Of a stretch of DNA of 64,000 bases, positions 45,292 to 55,299 are shown in pieces; position 1 is the first letter of the stretch, and the number at the start of each line of letters is the position of its first letter. A model generated the notes under the pieces. The model ran no database searches, was not told the DNA's origin, and saw only the letters and a program-made list of their open reading frames with translations. This DNA comes from Rhizopus arrhizus (taxonomy: Eukaryota; Mucoromycota; Mucoromycetes; Mucorales; Rhizopodaceae). Where the stretch lies: positions 2,006,501 to 2,070,500 of the forward strand of contig JAKZZE010000005.1 of the NCBI GenBank assembly GCA_024220505.1. The letters run 5' to 3'. Both the position numbers and the translations under genes were made by a program.

Positions 45292-46782
45292 ATGCAAATT
45301 GGTGCCGCTATCTTTGCTTTAATGGCTATTGCTTCGATCGATGCAAACATCATTCGAGCACCCATCATACGAAATCATAATGCGAATAATATATATGAAC
45401 TTGCCAAGAAAAGACATCAACTTTTATCAAAAAGGAGCTTTAAAAAAAGAGATTCACACACGGCATCATTGTACAATGATCAAGGCTCTCAATATTTGAT
45501 ACAAGTCAATATAGGCACTCCTGCTCAAACATTCACTGTTACTTTGGATACTGGAAGGTAATGATAGTCATATATCTATTCACGTTCATTATCATTTATC
45601 CTATTTTCAAGTGCTGACCTCTGGGTTCCATCTACTCAATGCCCGACGAGTTCCTGTCCTTTTTCCTTATTTGATTCGTCGAGCTCTTCTACCTTCAGTA
45701 GCCTAAGCGATACATTCAGTATCCAATATGGTATTGGTAGTGTCAATGGTACCTATGCGAAAGACACTGTTACCATAGGCGGAGCCACTGTCAGTAATCA
45801 ACAATTCGGTTTAGCTACTGCCACATCAGACATTCTCCAATCAAGCACGTCTATAAACAGCAACAGTGTAGAGGCAAACGGCATCCTTGGCCTCGGTTAC
45901 CCTTCTCTCACCGAATCCTATTCTCAGGGAAACGGTGGCTATAATCCATTTGTCTTCAATCTCGTGTCACAAAACATCATCAGTGACCCTATTTTCTCCA
46001 TCTACCTCAACAGCATCTCTCAAACCGGATGGGCTGGAGAAATTATCTTTGGTGGTACGGATCCAACTAAATATGAAGGTGACCTGGCCTACTTGCCCGT
46101 GGTCGGACTGACGAGTAAAACATCGGGCATATTTGGTGGCAGCAGCAGCCACTATTATTATTGGATGGTCTATGGACAAGGATTAGGTGTGACGAATTCT
46201 AGCACAGGATCCAATCCCTCTTACAGCCTAGGGGAGGTTGGCACCTTTATTTTGGACACTGGTACCACTTTAACCTATTTACCCATGACTGTAGCCACCG
46301 AGATCGTGGCTGCCTTTGCTGGATCGAATGGATACTCGTTGGACTCCTCCTCTGGTACGTTTATTGTTGATTGCTCTGTATATAGCAGTTCAACCAGGTT
46401 CGAGTTGAAAATGTCTCAGTCAAGTTCAGCAAATTCAAGCCCAGTTACCTTGAGTGTGCCTGCCTCTCAGTTGGTCATCCCTATGGACTCGACAGATGTC
46501 ACGACGGCTTCCGTGTGTATGTTTGGTATTGCTCCTCTGAGTGGATCAGGAACCATTGGATCCAACATGTACCTTGTGGGTGACTCTGTGCTTCGATCAG
46601 CTTATATGGTGTTTGATATAGGAAATAATCGTATTGGTCTTGCGGCTAGTAAAGGTGTAGGAGGCACTGTGACTTCATCCAATGGTACCTCTGCAGATTC
46701 ATCGAGTAATAAGTCGGCAAGAATGATTCCTATCATCACCCTTGTTTCGATCACATTGATTACATCATCCCTTTTAATGTAG
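45292..46782 (+). CDS. GPI-anchored (yapsin-like) aspartic protease, copy 2
   Basis: Two exons, 45292..45557 and 45612..46782, give about 478 aa. The start at 45292 opens a signal peptide (MQIGAAIFALMAIASIDA). A basic propeptide (KRHQLLSKRSFKKRD) leads to SLYNDQGSQYLIQVNIGTPAQ. The first active site is DTGSADLWVPS, split by the intron within the Ser codon at the same phase as in the copy at 5742..7218. The second is LDTGTTLTYLP. A Ser/Thr/Asn-rich stretch and a hydrophobic C-terminus (ITLVSITLITSSLLM) indicate GPI anchoring. It is a pepsin-family A1 enzyme expected at the cell surface. Confidence 0.93.
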
Positions 46783-47236
46783 AAACTCCATGTAAATATA
46801 TCTACACAGAACGATTTTTTTTGTATAATTAGAATAGTGAATATCTCACTTTTATATTAAAACGTATTATTTTTGAAGTAAAGGATTTGTTTTTAAAAGC
46901 TAAAATCACTAAATGCTTGGTCTTTTTTTTTAAGCAGTAAAGAACAAATGAATTAGTTACGAGAAGGTATCGGAACGAATAAGGACAGACATGTTTGTCA
47001 ACTGACATGACTTTAATAAAATAATCTACTAAAGTACAGCTATTGCCCTGGTGTACCTAAATCAGGAGAACGCAAAAGTTTCAATGAGACCGCGATTTGA
47101 TGCAAGAGCGTGGTACCAATAACTTCCTGAGCAGTAAAGCAAACCAAATACAATCACAGTGGGTTCCCATGACTTCAACTCCTTATTCCCATTAAGTCTG
47201 GTTTTTTCAGGCATAATGCCAAGGAAAGGCTATTTA
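46783..47236. other. intergenic region before the duplicated block
   Basis: Contains no supportable gene. A stretch at about 47040-47220 is less A+T-rich and may be old coding sequence, but has no recognised motif. Confidence 0.35.
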
Positions 47237-49133
47237 TACAACAAAATCCTTATCAAGAGCAACTTGCCATCATATTCGCTATTTTTTGTTTTGCTGGACT
47301 TACTATTCAAAAAAACAGGAAACTCAGCAGTTATGTGATATATTTGCATAAAAAATCTTGTTTGAATGAAAAAAAAAAAAGATCGTCTTATTCCCCAAAT
47401 GATAGAAACCCTACTTTTTTCTTCACTTTCATTTTATTTTCAATCAAATAACTTGTTACACGATTTCCGGAAGTAGATTGCACAAATACAAAACATCTTT
47501 GCACACATAAAAATATAAGCTTGCATTGTCTCATAACTTCTGATTGCACAAATTCAAAGCTTTTTTGATTCCTACAACAATAAAAAAAGAGCCTCAAGTT
47601 TACTCAAGAAGATGAAAAAGGTAATGTCTATGATGAAAGTGGGAAATGAACCAGTTGAAATGGAGATCGACAGTGAGTACTTTCCTCTTGGTGACATCAC
47701 TGACTTTGATAACATACCTGGACCTGAAACCTCCCTGAAAGAGAAGAGAAAGTAAAAGAGATCAAAGTCAAGGCTGTTTTGGACAAACATCCTAACAAGC
47801 GAGACTATACAAGACGTAGTAGTGAAAAGAAAAAACAATTTCTTCAAGCTAATTTATGAGAAAGGCTATAAAGTTCCTCAAGCTGCAGAAGAGTTAGAAA
47901 TCTCAAGGCGTACTGCCTAAGACTGGTAGATATAAACCTTTATTTTCTTTATTTGTGGAACTCCTTTGCTACCTTTTTTTTTTTTTTACTCTTTTAACTT
48001 GTTTACTTACCTCTTTTATTTTAAAGATCCTAACACACGGGCAGGCTGGTTGCTTAGTTCTTGGTCTCAAGATTGATCCCGAAAACGAGGCCATTGCTAT
48101 AGAACAAATGAAGGCTTTGAAGATGGGCATCTTTCTGCCGAAGCGATCCTGACGATACTGCCGCAGTAGCCGTAGTAATTCAGAGACGCAACACCATAAA
48201 GTACAAGACATATCCTAGTGGAGGTAAGAGGATAACTCAATCTCGTTGGAAGCTAAATGAATAATAATAATATGCTTACTTATTTCCTTATAGTCTCAGT
48301 AACAATAATAGCAACAACAACACCAACAGAGCATGGTGAGCATGAAGAACAAGAGCCATTAGAAGAATCAGTAGAGGAGCGTTCTAAAGGTAAAATACAT
48401 ATCGTACTTTCCTTGTTAAATACTTAACTGTCGTGTGGGATTACTCAAGGTCTCCATGTTATATATTCATCAGTACACACTGACAACTTTAGTCATTTGG
48501 CTTGCTTAACTCTGATTTTAAAGTTGTCAATTTTATAAAGTAAGACGTGATTTGTATTTAACGAGGTTTCTTCCGTCTTCACTTTATTTTCAACTTTAAT
48601 CGACTACAAACTACGATAATATCACAGTACATGTAACTTATTTCATAGTACAAAGTTGCTCTTGCTGTATCTCACATTTTCAATAGTGTATATAACAAAG
48701 TCATCTGCCCTCGCGTTTCTGAAGGAAACGATGTTTATTGAAAAGCCACACAACCAAGAATTCTATGTCCAGGCGTTTGTAGATTCATTTTATCTTCGAA
48801 AGATCCTGGTTAAGAGATTCGGAGAGATCAAGTCCACAGCGAGACAGATTGAAAGATGGGTATCGTCTGATGAATTATGGGGCAAGAAAACAACCAAGCG
48901 GATAGAAAATGTTCCTGTCGAGAGTCGCTTGCTTTGGGTAATGAATGATGAGAATATTGGTATGAAAACTATAAGCAAAACAGGAATGGTAGGAAAGCTT
49001 ACTGTTTATTTTTATATTGAAGTCAGTTTCAACGTGAACATAGCCAAGCAGTATACGTTGCATTGAAAGAGCAACATCATGACAACAATCGGCTACAGCC
49101 GGAAATTGAAATCAGAAGAATCTCATACGACAC
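47237..49133 (+). repeat. duplicated block, copy A (1897 bp)
   Basis: Nearly the whole block is found again at 53234..54892 in the same orientation. It holds a decayed transposase start (about 47590-47935), a segment absent from copy B (48061-48403) and an unknown reading frame (48731..49149). The match begins at TACAACAAAATCC and ends at ATACGACAC. Differences from copy B are mostly transitions. A member of the PD-(D/E)XK-like family follows directly after it. Confidence 0.9.
47590..47935 (+). pseudogene. N-terminal transposase remnant in copy A
   Basis: Frames give DEKGNVYDE, then EPVEMEIDSEYFPLGDI, then HPNKRDYTRRSSEKKKQFL and, after a frameshift, LIYEKGYKVPQAAEELEISRRTA followed by a stop where YxW would be expected. 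The order is that of the N-terminal helix-turn-helix part of a Tc1/mariner-like transposase, as in the copy at 7476..8560. No catalytic domain remains. Confidence 0.55.
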
Positions 49134-49149
49134 ACTCCATCTTCTTTAG
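48731..49149 (+). CDS. unknown two-exon frame in duplicated block A
   Basis: Starting at the first ATG (48731) the frame encodes MFIEKPHNQEFYVQAFVDSF, KILVKRFGEIKSTARQIERW, TKRIENVPVESRLLWVMND and ISKTGM, then an intron (48989..49026, GTAGG donor, GTCAG acceptor) leads to FQREHSQAVYVALKEQHHD and a stop at 49147-49149. Total is about 126 aa. No family is recognised; it may be a transposon-encoded protein or a leftover exon. The copy in block B (54490..54903) is broken in its second exon. The intron is only 38 nt, so the splicing is a proposal. Confidence 0.4.
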
Positions 49150-49270
49150 CAAAGGTTGCTGATTTAATAAACTTTGGAAGTATTAGCCAAACCACCAACA
49201 TTAGTCAATTCGTAAATATATGATTTACTTGAGGCAACTTCCTTAAAATTTAATCAATTTCATCATTTAG

Positions 49271-50901
49271 GGAAAGCGAAAAGGCAGTGAAAATTTTCTA
49301 CCCGATAAAGGTGTCGAAGTAAGTTGACTTTATATTTTTATTCAGAAGTAGCATAATTAATTATTTTTTATATGTTAGGATGGACCGATTAAAATAAAGA
49401 AGAATAAAAAGGTGTTCCAGTTCTCAAGACCCATTAGTGACCAAATGCTAGTAATTAACAAACCACGCATCGCAGAAAAAGATACTTCACTAGTGAAATC
49501 TACATTCGAAATTTTTATAGCGAGCATACCATCAACCCCTACCTCCGCAATGATGACAGAAGAGTACAAATATAATATGAACGACCAAGATGTTAATCAA
49601 TGCCTCAAAAAGCTTCCAAAGGCGCAGGAATTTCTGGTGCAAGCAATTAGTGGAGATCGTGCCAATTTTTTAGATAGAGTGGTGTCTTATAGAGTTGATG
49701 ATAACCATTCCAAAGATGAAGCACAAGCCATTAATCTATTAAAGTATATCCTTATTGACTATCATGCAAACTGTGAGAAATCCACTTATTACACCCGTAC
49801 TAATGAGCGAACACCTTATTGTGAGCATGTAATTCCCATTTTCAAGTATTTTAGCGCAGTATACAAGAGTTTGACTTTTATGTGGTAAGTAAAAGATCAG
49901 GTTGACATAGTCTGACCAAAATGCACACTCCACAAAATCTCCGAAAAACGGTAGTTATACTCTCCTGTGTATTTTATACTTTTGAAAGCCCTTTTGTTAT
50001 TTTATTCTCTTTTCTTTGGTGTGTCATATAACGTTCACATTCGTTATAATACTTATTTGCCTATATTTCACACGAGAGAACGTAAGTTTTAACTTTACTA
50101 TATATTCTCACAAACACTCATTTTAAATAAAATACCGTTCTATTGATAAGAAAAGTTTATTTACTATAAGATTTATTTCAAGGTACATCATTTAATACTT
50201 TTAACTTCCGATTCATTTTTGTGAATCACAATAGGTGCGAAAAGAGTCTCGAGGCAAACAAACAATTAGCAATATGTCTAGATGATGAGCAGAAGAAGCT
50301 CATGGACGGCATTGGATATAGCGTTAGAGACAAAGCGGAGAGACTAGTGATGGAATGCTCCGGGTAAATTGTTTTTTAAAAAAAGAATCAGTAAATACAA
50401 AACTCTAACTATTAAAATATAGTAAAGTTGATGGAGAACACACCGAGGAGGATACACTTAAGTTAATGGAGGCTACAAGCCGATGCTTAAAGAATGAAAT
50501 GGGACGATACCAATCATCGTCATGGCTCACATTTGGTGCTCGTAAAGTCCTCGCAATCCAAGCTATCAATAACACTATCACATTATTATCAACAAAAAGA
50601 GTGGAAGGTAACAAATGGGCATTCATCGAACAAAGATCAGCTTTGATTCCACGAGACTGGGAGGACAGGATGTATTGGATAAAGGTTGTTGAGCTTCTTA
50701 TGAAGTTAAACGTAAGTTTATTATCATTACTATTACTAAAATACATGTCATCTTGTATGATATCTAATAATTGAATTATAGGAATTGCTTAGTGAACAAG
50801 AGGAGGTCACACAAAAGTTGAGGAAGGAACATGTCGGCCTCATCAAAGTTAACCCGGAAGACACCATTAAGAATGCATTATCCAAAATTAATACCAATTA
50901 A
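49271..50901 (+). CDS. PD-(D/E)XK-like family protein with introns (member 3)
   Basis: Five exons, 49271..49318, 49379..49884, 50235..50363, 50423..50711 and 50782..50901, keep a single frame of about 363 aa. The true first exon is uncertain because 49271 is an acceptor and no ATG precedes it in frame. Landmarks are KLPKAQEFLVQ, RTNERTPYCEHVIPIFKYF, TFMWCEKSLE (intron inside the Trp codon), YSVRDKAERLVMECSGK, HTEEDTLKLMEA, KWAFIEQRSALIP and a charged C-terminal helix. The SVRD...MECSG piece aligns with the YAD...ESSSG core of member 2, although the Asp context is altered here. It is the best preserved member in the window. Function and cellular location are unknown. Confidence 0.65.
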
Positions 50902-51116
50902 GTATGTATATAAATACCATCATTTTCATTATTATAATAACAATTATAATAAAACAAGCTTTCCTCAAGAAAGTATCATTTGTTAATGGTAAATTCCAAG
51001 TCTATATATAAAGGGTTTCAGTAGTAGATTTATAACATTATTTTATAGACTTACTGCTGAAATTTTCCTTTTTTTTTTTTTTTTGTAAAGACCCACAAGG
51101 AATTGGATTTATTACC

Positions 51117-51614
51117 TCAGTTCATCCACGGCATGACTAGCATTATGAGATTGCGGGTACAATGTTGACGTTCATAGCCATGAGCATAACGTATCCAGTA
51201 TTGAACGGCAGTTTTCTTTCGACAGTCCACTTTGGAGTAGTCTGGTTCGTGACAATAGCTACAGTGTAAGGGTATCGAGGGCCAAGTAGCATAGTCCTTG
51301 GTTTGCGGGTCCCAAAGAAGGGCGCGAGTGAGATCGGGAGGGTCAATATCTAGCGACTGTTGGATGATGGTATAACTCGTCCCGTCAAACCAACCATGAT
51401 CCTGGAAAATACCATAAGGAGCCAATAAATCAAAAATGCCAGAAGAGAGCTGATCATCCAGGATGAAAGGGAGATTTGAGAGTTTCATTAGACGGACGTC
51501 AGAGGAACGGGATAGTGAAGGAAAACCTTGAATTCGAATATTGTCAACTTGAATACCGTCATTGCAAAATTCATTACGAACCGTTTCTGATACAAATAAA
51601 GTTTCGACCAACAC
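51117..51614 (-). mobile_element. LINE ORF1-like (gag) fragment with a zinc-knuckle remnant
   Basis: The frame has no ATG at its left end. It reads VRLMKLSNLPFILDDQLSSG, then LAPYGIFQDHGW, TRALLWDPQTKDYATWPSIP and CSYCHEPDYSKVDC. This is the layout of ORF1 proteins of Mucorales LINEs, which carry CCHC knuckles. Here the His position of C-x2-C-x4-H-x4-C is Tyr, so the zinc site is probably lost. The fragment ends 35 codons later. Confidence 0.6.
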
Positions 51615-52267
51615 TTTTTTTCCAAACTCCTTATTTTATTGATCACTATCGTATTTGAGATGATTGACAGGCTGATACAGGTTGGATAATAAATGAAATG
51701 ATCAAGTAAATAATAAAAATGAATTGAAACAATAAAAGTATGTTGATTGAGTTAGATTGAATATTTTAATTTAATATAAACATTTAACGTGTGAAGGAAT
51801 TAAAATATGAATAGATGATTATAAAAACATTGAGTCTTAAGTGGTTAATCTCAATGTATGCCTAGCTAACATACATTGAGTATAGAACAGATTAATCGCC
51901 TAAAGTCAATGTTATTTATTAATCACCTCATTATTGTATAATAATAAATTACACAATAAAGGAATGTGCACAGACACAGGTAGAGTGTATAATCCAAACA
52001 CAAATAGATAATAGAGAAGGTGTTAGCTAACAGAAAGATTTTAATAACTAAAAGAGCAGTCATACGAAGTTTCGTGTTATCAAATAAAACTCTTTTTGTA
52101 ATTACGCTTTTTAGCAAGATGTCTACTATAGCATAAAAAATGTTTTGACTAGCTTAGAAAATAAAATCTTTTTTTTATATCACTACTTCCGAGTATAGAA
52201 AAGTTACACTAAATATCTAAAGAAGGTACATTGTTACACAAAAATAGTAAAAAGTTAGTAAAAACAT
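51615..52267. other. intergenic, with a hairpin palindrome
   Basis: A+T-rich DNA without a gene. At 51853-51883 lies a perfect 11-bp inverted repeat, CTCAATGTATG and CATACATTGAG, around a 9-nt loop. Partly matching outer arms extend it to about 51846-51900. Confidence 0.6.
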
Positions 52268-53062
52268 TTGTTTTTGTTAGCCAATACCCTCTCTAATTTA
52301 GAAGTTTCCACCCACCTTCAAACCATTCAACGATTACAAAATGAACTCGCAATCGCTAATGCCAAGATACACCAGTTGCAACAGGAAAACGCTTCTTTGC
52401 GGAAGCAAGTATCCTCTGAACCCACACCAACTGCAAACTCCAGTCCTCCTTCTGAATCTACTCCCTCCTCCTCCAAACGTCCACGCTCCCCCAGCAATGA
52501 TGCTGCTCCTCCCACAACCAAGGTATCTAAGCTTCCGAATCCCAAACCCAAACACAGTTTAGCTGCCATTGCTCGACAATTTTCCTCTCCTACTGCTCCT
52601 TCCAGCTTCACATTTATTCACGTTCCCATTCACCGTCGCCTCCCCATCCATCAACTCCGTGCTAACCTTCGTGAGTTGCACATTAACACACGCCGCATTC
52701 TGGATATTCAATATTCAGATCGAAATGTGGTCAGCTTCCTTATCCATACCGGTTTCGAACCTGAGCTCCGTTCTCAGCTGTACAAACACAAAATCACTAT
52801 TCGTGACGACTTTGACCCTCTGAGCCCCTCCATCATTCGTGATCCTACACTTCTCAATGAATCCATTGAAAGAAAAACCAAACTTGCTCGTCATGTATTC
52901 CTCCAACGACTTGGTTCTGCTTTCCGCCGTCTCAAGGCTCCTCTTTACAACGCTGTCACTAACTACTTTCTCCAATCTGGACTCATAGACCTCAATTTCT
53001 TGGAGTCTTTTGATCTCGCTCCCCCTCACAACTATCACAACCCTCTCCTAGACAAGATCTAG
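52268..53062 (+). mobile_element. LINE-type ORF1 protein with a LINE-like 3' tail
   Basis: An open frame of 264 codons without an initial ATG; a TTTGTTAG acceptor-like site opens it. Residues about 10-50 form a coiled coil (LQRLQNELAIANAKIHQLQQ-type heptads). A Ser/Pro-rich linker follows, then a folded region with FIHVPIHRRLPIHQLRANL, NTRRILDIQYSDRNVVSFLI and KHKITIRDDFDPLSP. I recall this as a retrotransposon-associated protein in Mucorales. The downstream DNA to about 53233 ends in AACCCGGGCAAT and ATAAATAAACATAATC, resembling the 3' tail of the LINE at 18020. No RT follows. Confidence 0.6.
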
Positions 53063-53233
53063 AGCTCTTTTCTACCTCTTCCCTTCCCTTTCCTTTTTCC
53101 CTTTTTGACTATCAAAAAGGTTTTTCGTTCATTTAATCCTCTTTTTGATCTAACCCGGGCAATGCAATCCTAAAAGTGATTATGTGCTCACATGGGGTTT
53201 TTAATTTTTATAAATAAACATAATCTTTAATCG

Positions 53234-54892
53234 TACAACAAAATCCTTATCAAGAGCAACTTGCCATCTATTCGCTATTTTTGTTTTGCCGGACTTACTA
53301 TTCAAAAAAACAGGAAACTCAGCAGTTATGTGATATATTTGCATAAAAAATCTTGTTTGAATGAAAAAAAAAAAAAAAGATCGTCTTATTCCCCAAATGA
53401 TAGAAACCCTACTTTTTTCTTCACTTTCATTTTATTTTCAATCGAATAGCTTGTTATACAATTTCCTGGAATAGATTGCACAAATACAAAACATCTTTGC
53501 ACACATAAAAATATAAGCTTGCAATGTCTCATAACTTCTGATTGCACAAATTCAAAGCTTTTCTGATTCCTACAACAATAAAAAAAGAGCCTCAAGTTCA
53601 CTCAAGAAGATGAAAAAGGTAATATCTATGATGAAAGTGGGAAATGAACCAGTTGAAATGGAGATCGACAGTGAGCACTTTCCTCTTGGTGACATCACTG
53701 ACTTCGATAACATACACTATTTCCAGAAATTAAAGTCGCCATGACTTGTCGCAATTACATATAAATTGTATTATAAAACTTTACAAAATGCGTCTTCAAT
53801 TTCTGGAAATAGTGTGCCTGGACCTGAAACCTCCCTGAAAGAGAAGAGAAATTAAAAAAGATCAAATTCAAGGCTGTTGTAGACAAACATCCTAACAAGC
53901 AAGACTATACAAGACGTAGTAGTGAAAAGAAAAAACAATTTCTTCAAGCTAATTTATGAGAAAGGCTATAAAGTTCCTCAAGCTGCAGAAGAGTTAGGAA
54001 TTTTGAGGCGTACTGCCTAAGACTGGTAGATATAAACCTTTATTTTCTTTATTTGTGGAGCCTCTTTGCTACCTTTTTTTTTTTTTTTTACTCTTTTAAC
54101 TTGTTTACTTACCTCTTTTATTTTAAAGATCCTAACATACAGGCAGGCTGGTTGCTTAGTTCGTACTTTCCTTGTTAAATACTTAACTGTCGCGTGGGAT
54201 TACTCAAGGTCTCCATGTTATATATTCATCAGTACACACTGACAACTTTAGTCATTTGGCTTGCTTAACTCTGATTTTAAAGTTGTCAATTTTATAAAGT
54301 AAGACGTGATTTGTATTTAACGAGGTTTCTTCCGTCTTCACTTTATTTTCAACTTTAATCGACTACAAACTACGATAATATCACAGTACATGTAACTTAT
54401 TTCATAGTACAAAGTTGCTCTTGCTGTATCTCACATTTTCAATAGTGTATATAACAAAGTCATCTGCCCTCGCGTTTCTGAAGGAAACGATGTTTATTGA
54501 AAAGCCACACAACCAAGAATTCTATGTCCAGGCGTTTGTAGATTCATTTTATCTTCGAAAGATCCTGGTTAAGAGATTCGGAGAGATCAAGTCCACAGCG
54601 AGACAGATTGAAAGATGGGTATCATCCGATGGATTATGGGGCAAGAAAACAACCAAGCGGATAGAAAATGTTCCTGTCGAGAGTCGCTTGCTTTGGGTAA
54701 TGAATGATGAGAATATTGGTATGAAAACTATAAGCAAAACAGGAATGGTAGGAAAGCTTACTGTTTATTTTTATATTGAAGCCAGTTTTAACATGAACAT
54801 AGTCAAGCAGTATACGCTGCACTGAAAGAGTAACGTTATGACAACAATCGGCTACAACCGGAAATTGAAATCAGAAGAATCCCATACGACAC
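53234..54892 (+). repeat. duplicated block, copy B (1659 bp)
   Basis: Matches copy A (47237..49133) in the same orientation. It lacks 343 bp found in A (junction at 54162/54163) and has a 100-bp MITE inserted at 53715..53814. Its decayed transposase part is at about 53590-54031. The unknown frame continues at 54490 but is broken in its second exon: two CAA codons of A are TAA here. Confidence 0.9.
53715..53814. mobile_element. 100-bp MITE with TA target site
   Basis: The insertion begins CACTATTTCCAGAAATT and ends with the same sequence inverted; the two 25-bp ends agree at 23 positions. It lies between GATAACATA and CCTGG, which are adjacent in copy A (47709-47722 region), so copy A supplies the empty site. 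The TA before it and the TG after it fit a duplicated TA target with one later change. It has no coding capacity, and would have been moved by a Tc1/mariner-type transposase. Confidence 0.9.
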
Positions 54893-54903
54893 GTTGCCAG
54901 CTA
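54490..54903 (+). pseudogene. broken copy of the unknown frame in duplicated block B
   Basis: Exon 1 is still open, with three substitutions relative to copy A in the SSDGLW region, and starts with the same ATG context (MFIEKPHNQ). The second exon would read through TTT TAA and GAG TAA, both produced by C-to-T changes of CAA codons present in copy A. The remaining downstream frame (IPYDTLPANQPENQ onwards, to about 55035) is open and could represent the lost original C-terminus. Confidence 0.5.
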
Positions 54904-55299
54904 ATCAACCAGAAAATCAAGACAGAGAAATAAAAACCTCTGTACTAAAGTGTGCGTCTTGCCATACTCCAATACAGAAGACAGGTTTTATCAAAGAGAC
55001 AAAGATGTCAACTGTTTGCTTGTGGCACAGCTAGAGATTGTGATGGATCTATTCAAAGTAAATAGTTTGGTGAAAACAGACATTTATTAAATAACAATGC
55101 TAAACTGTTAGATCTGATACATCGACTTGAGCGCAAGTTCAGTAAAACTCGGCTTGTAGTTTTAGTGGCTCTTGCTTCTACTTCTTGAGGCCAGAATTGA
55201 TGTCCTTCAAAAATAAATTTCCAGTGAAATTGCCATAAAGAGAGCAGCACAGAAGCTATGATATCCAAGTAGGTCACCGAAAGTGAAGGAGCGACTTCA

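Noticed and set aside
47237..54892. Duplicated blocks as LTRs of one large retroelement
   Set aside because: They are direct repeats, but each contains coding-like transposase DNA. The interval between them holds a spliced gene and LINE pieces, and no retroelement polyprotein lies between them.
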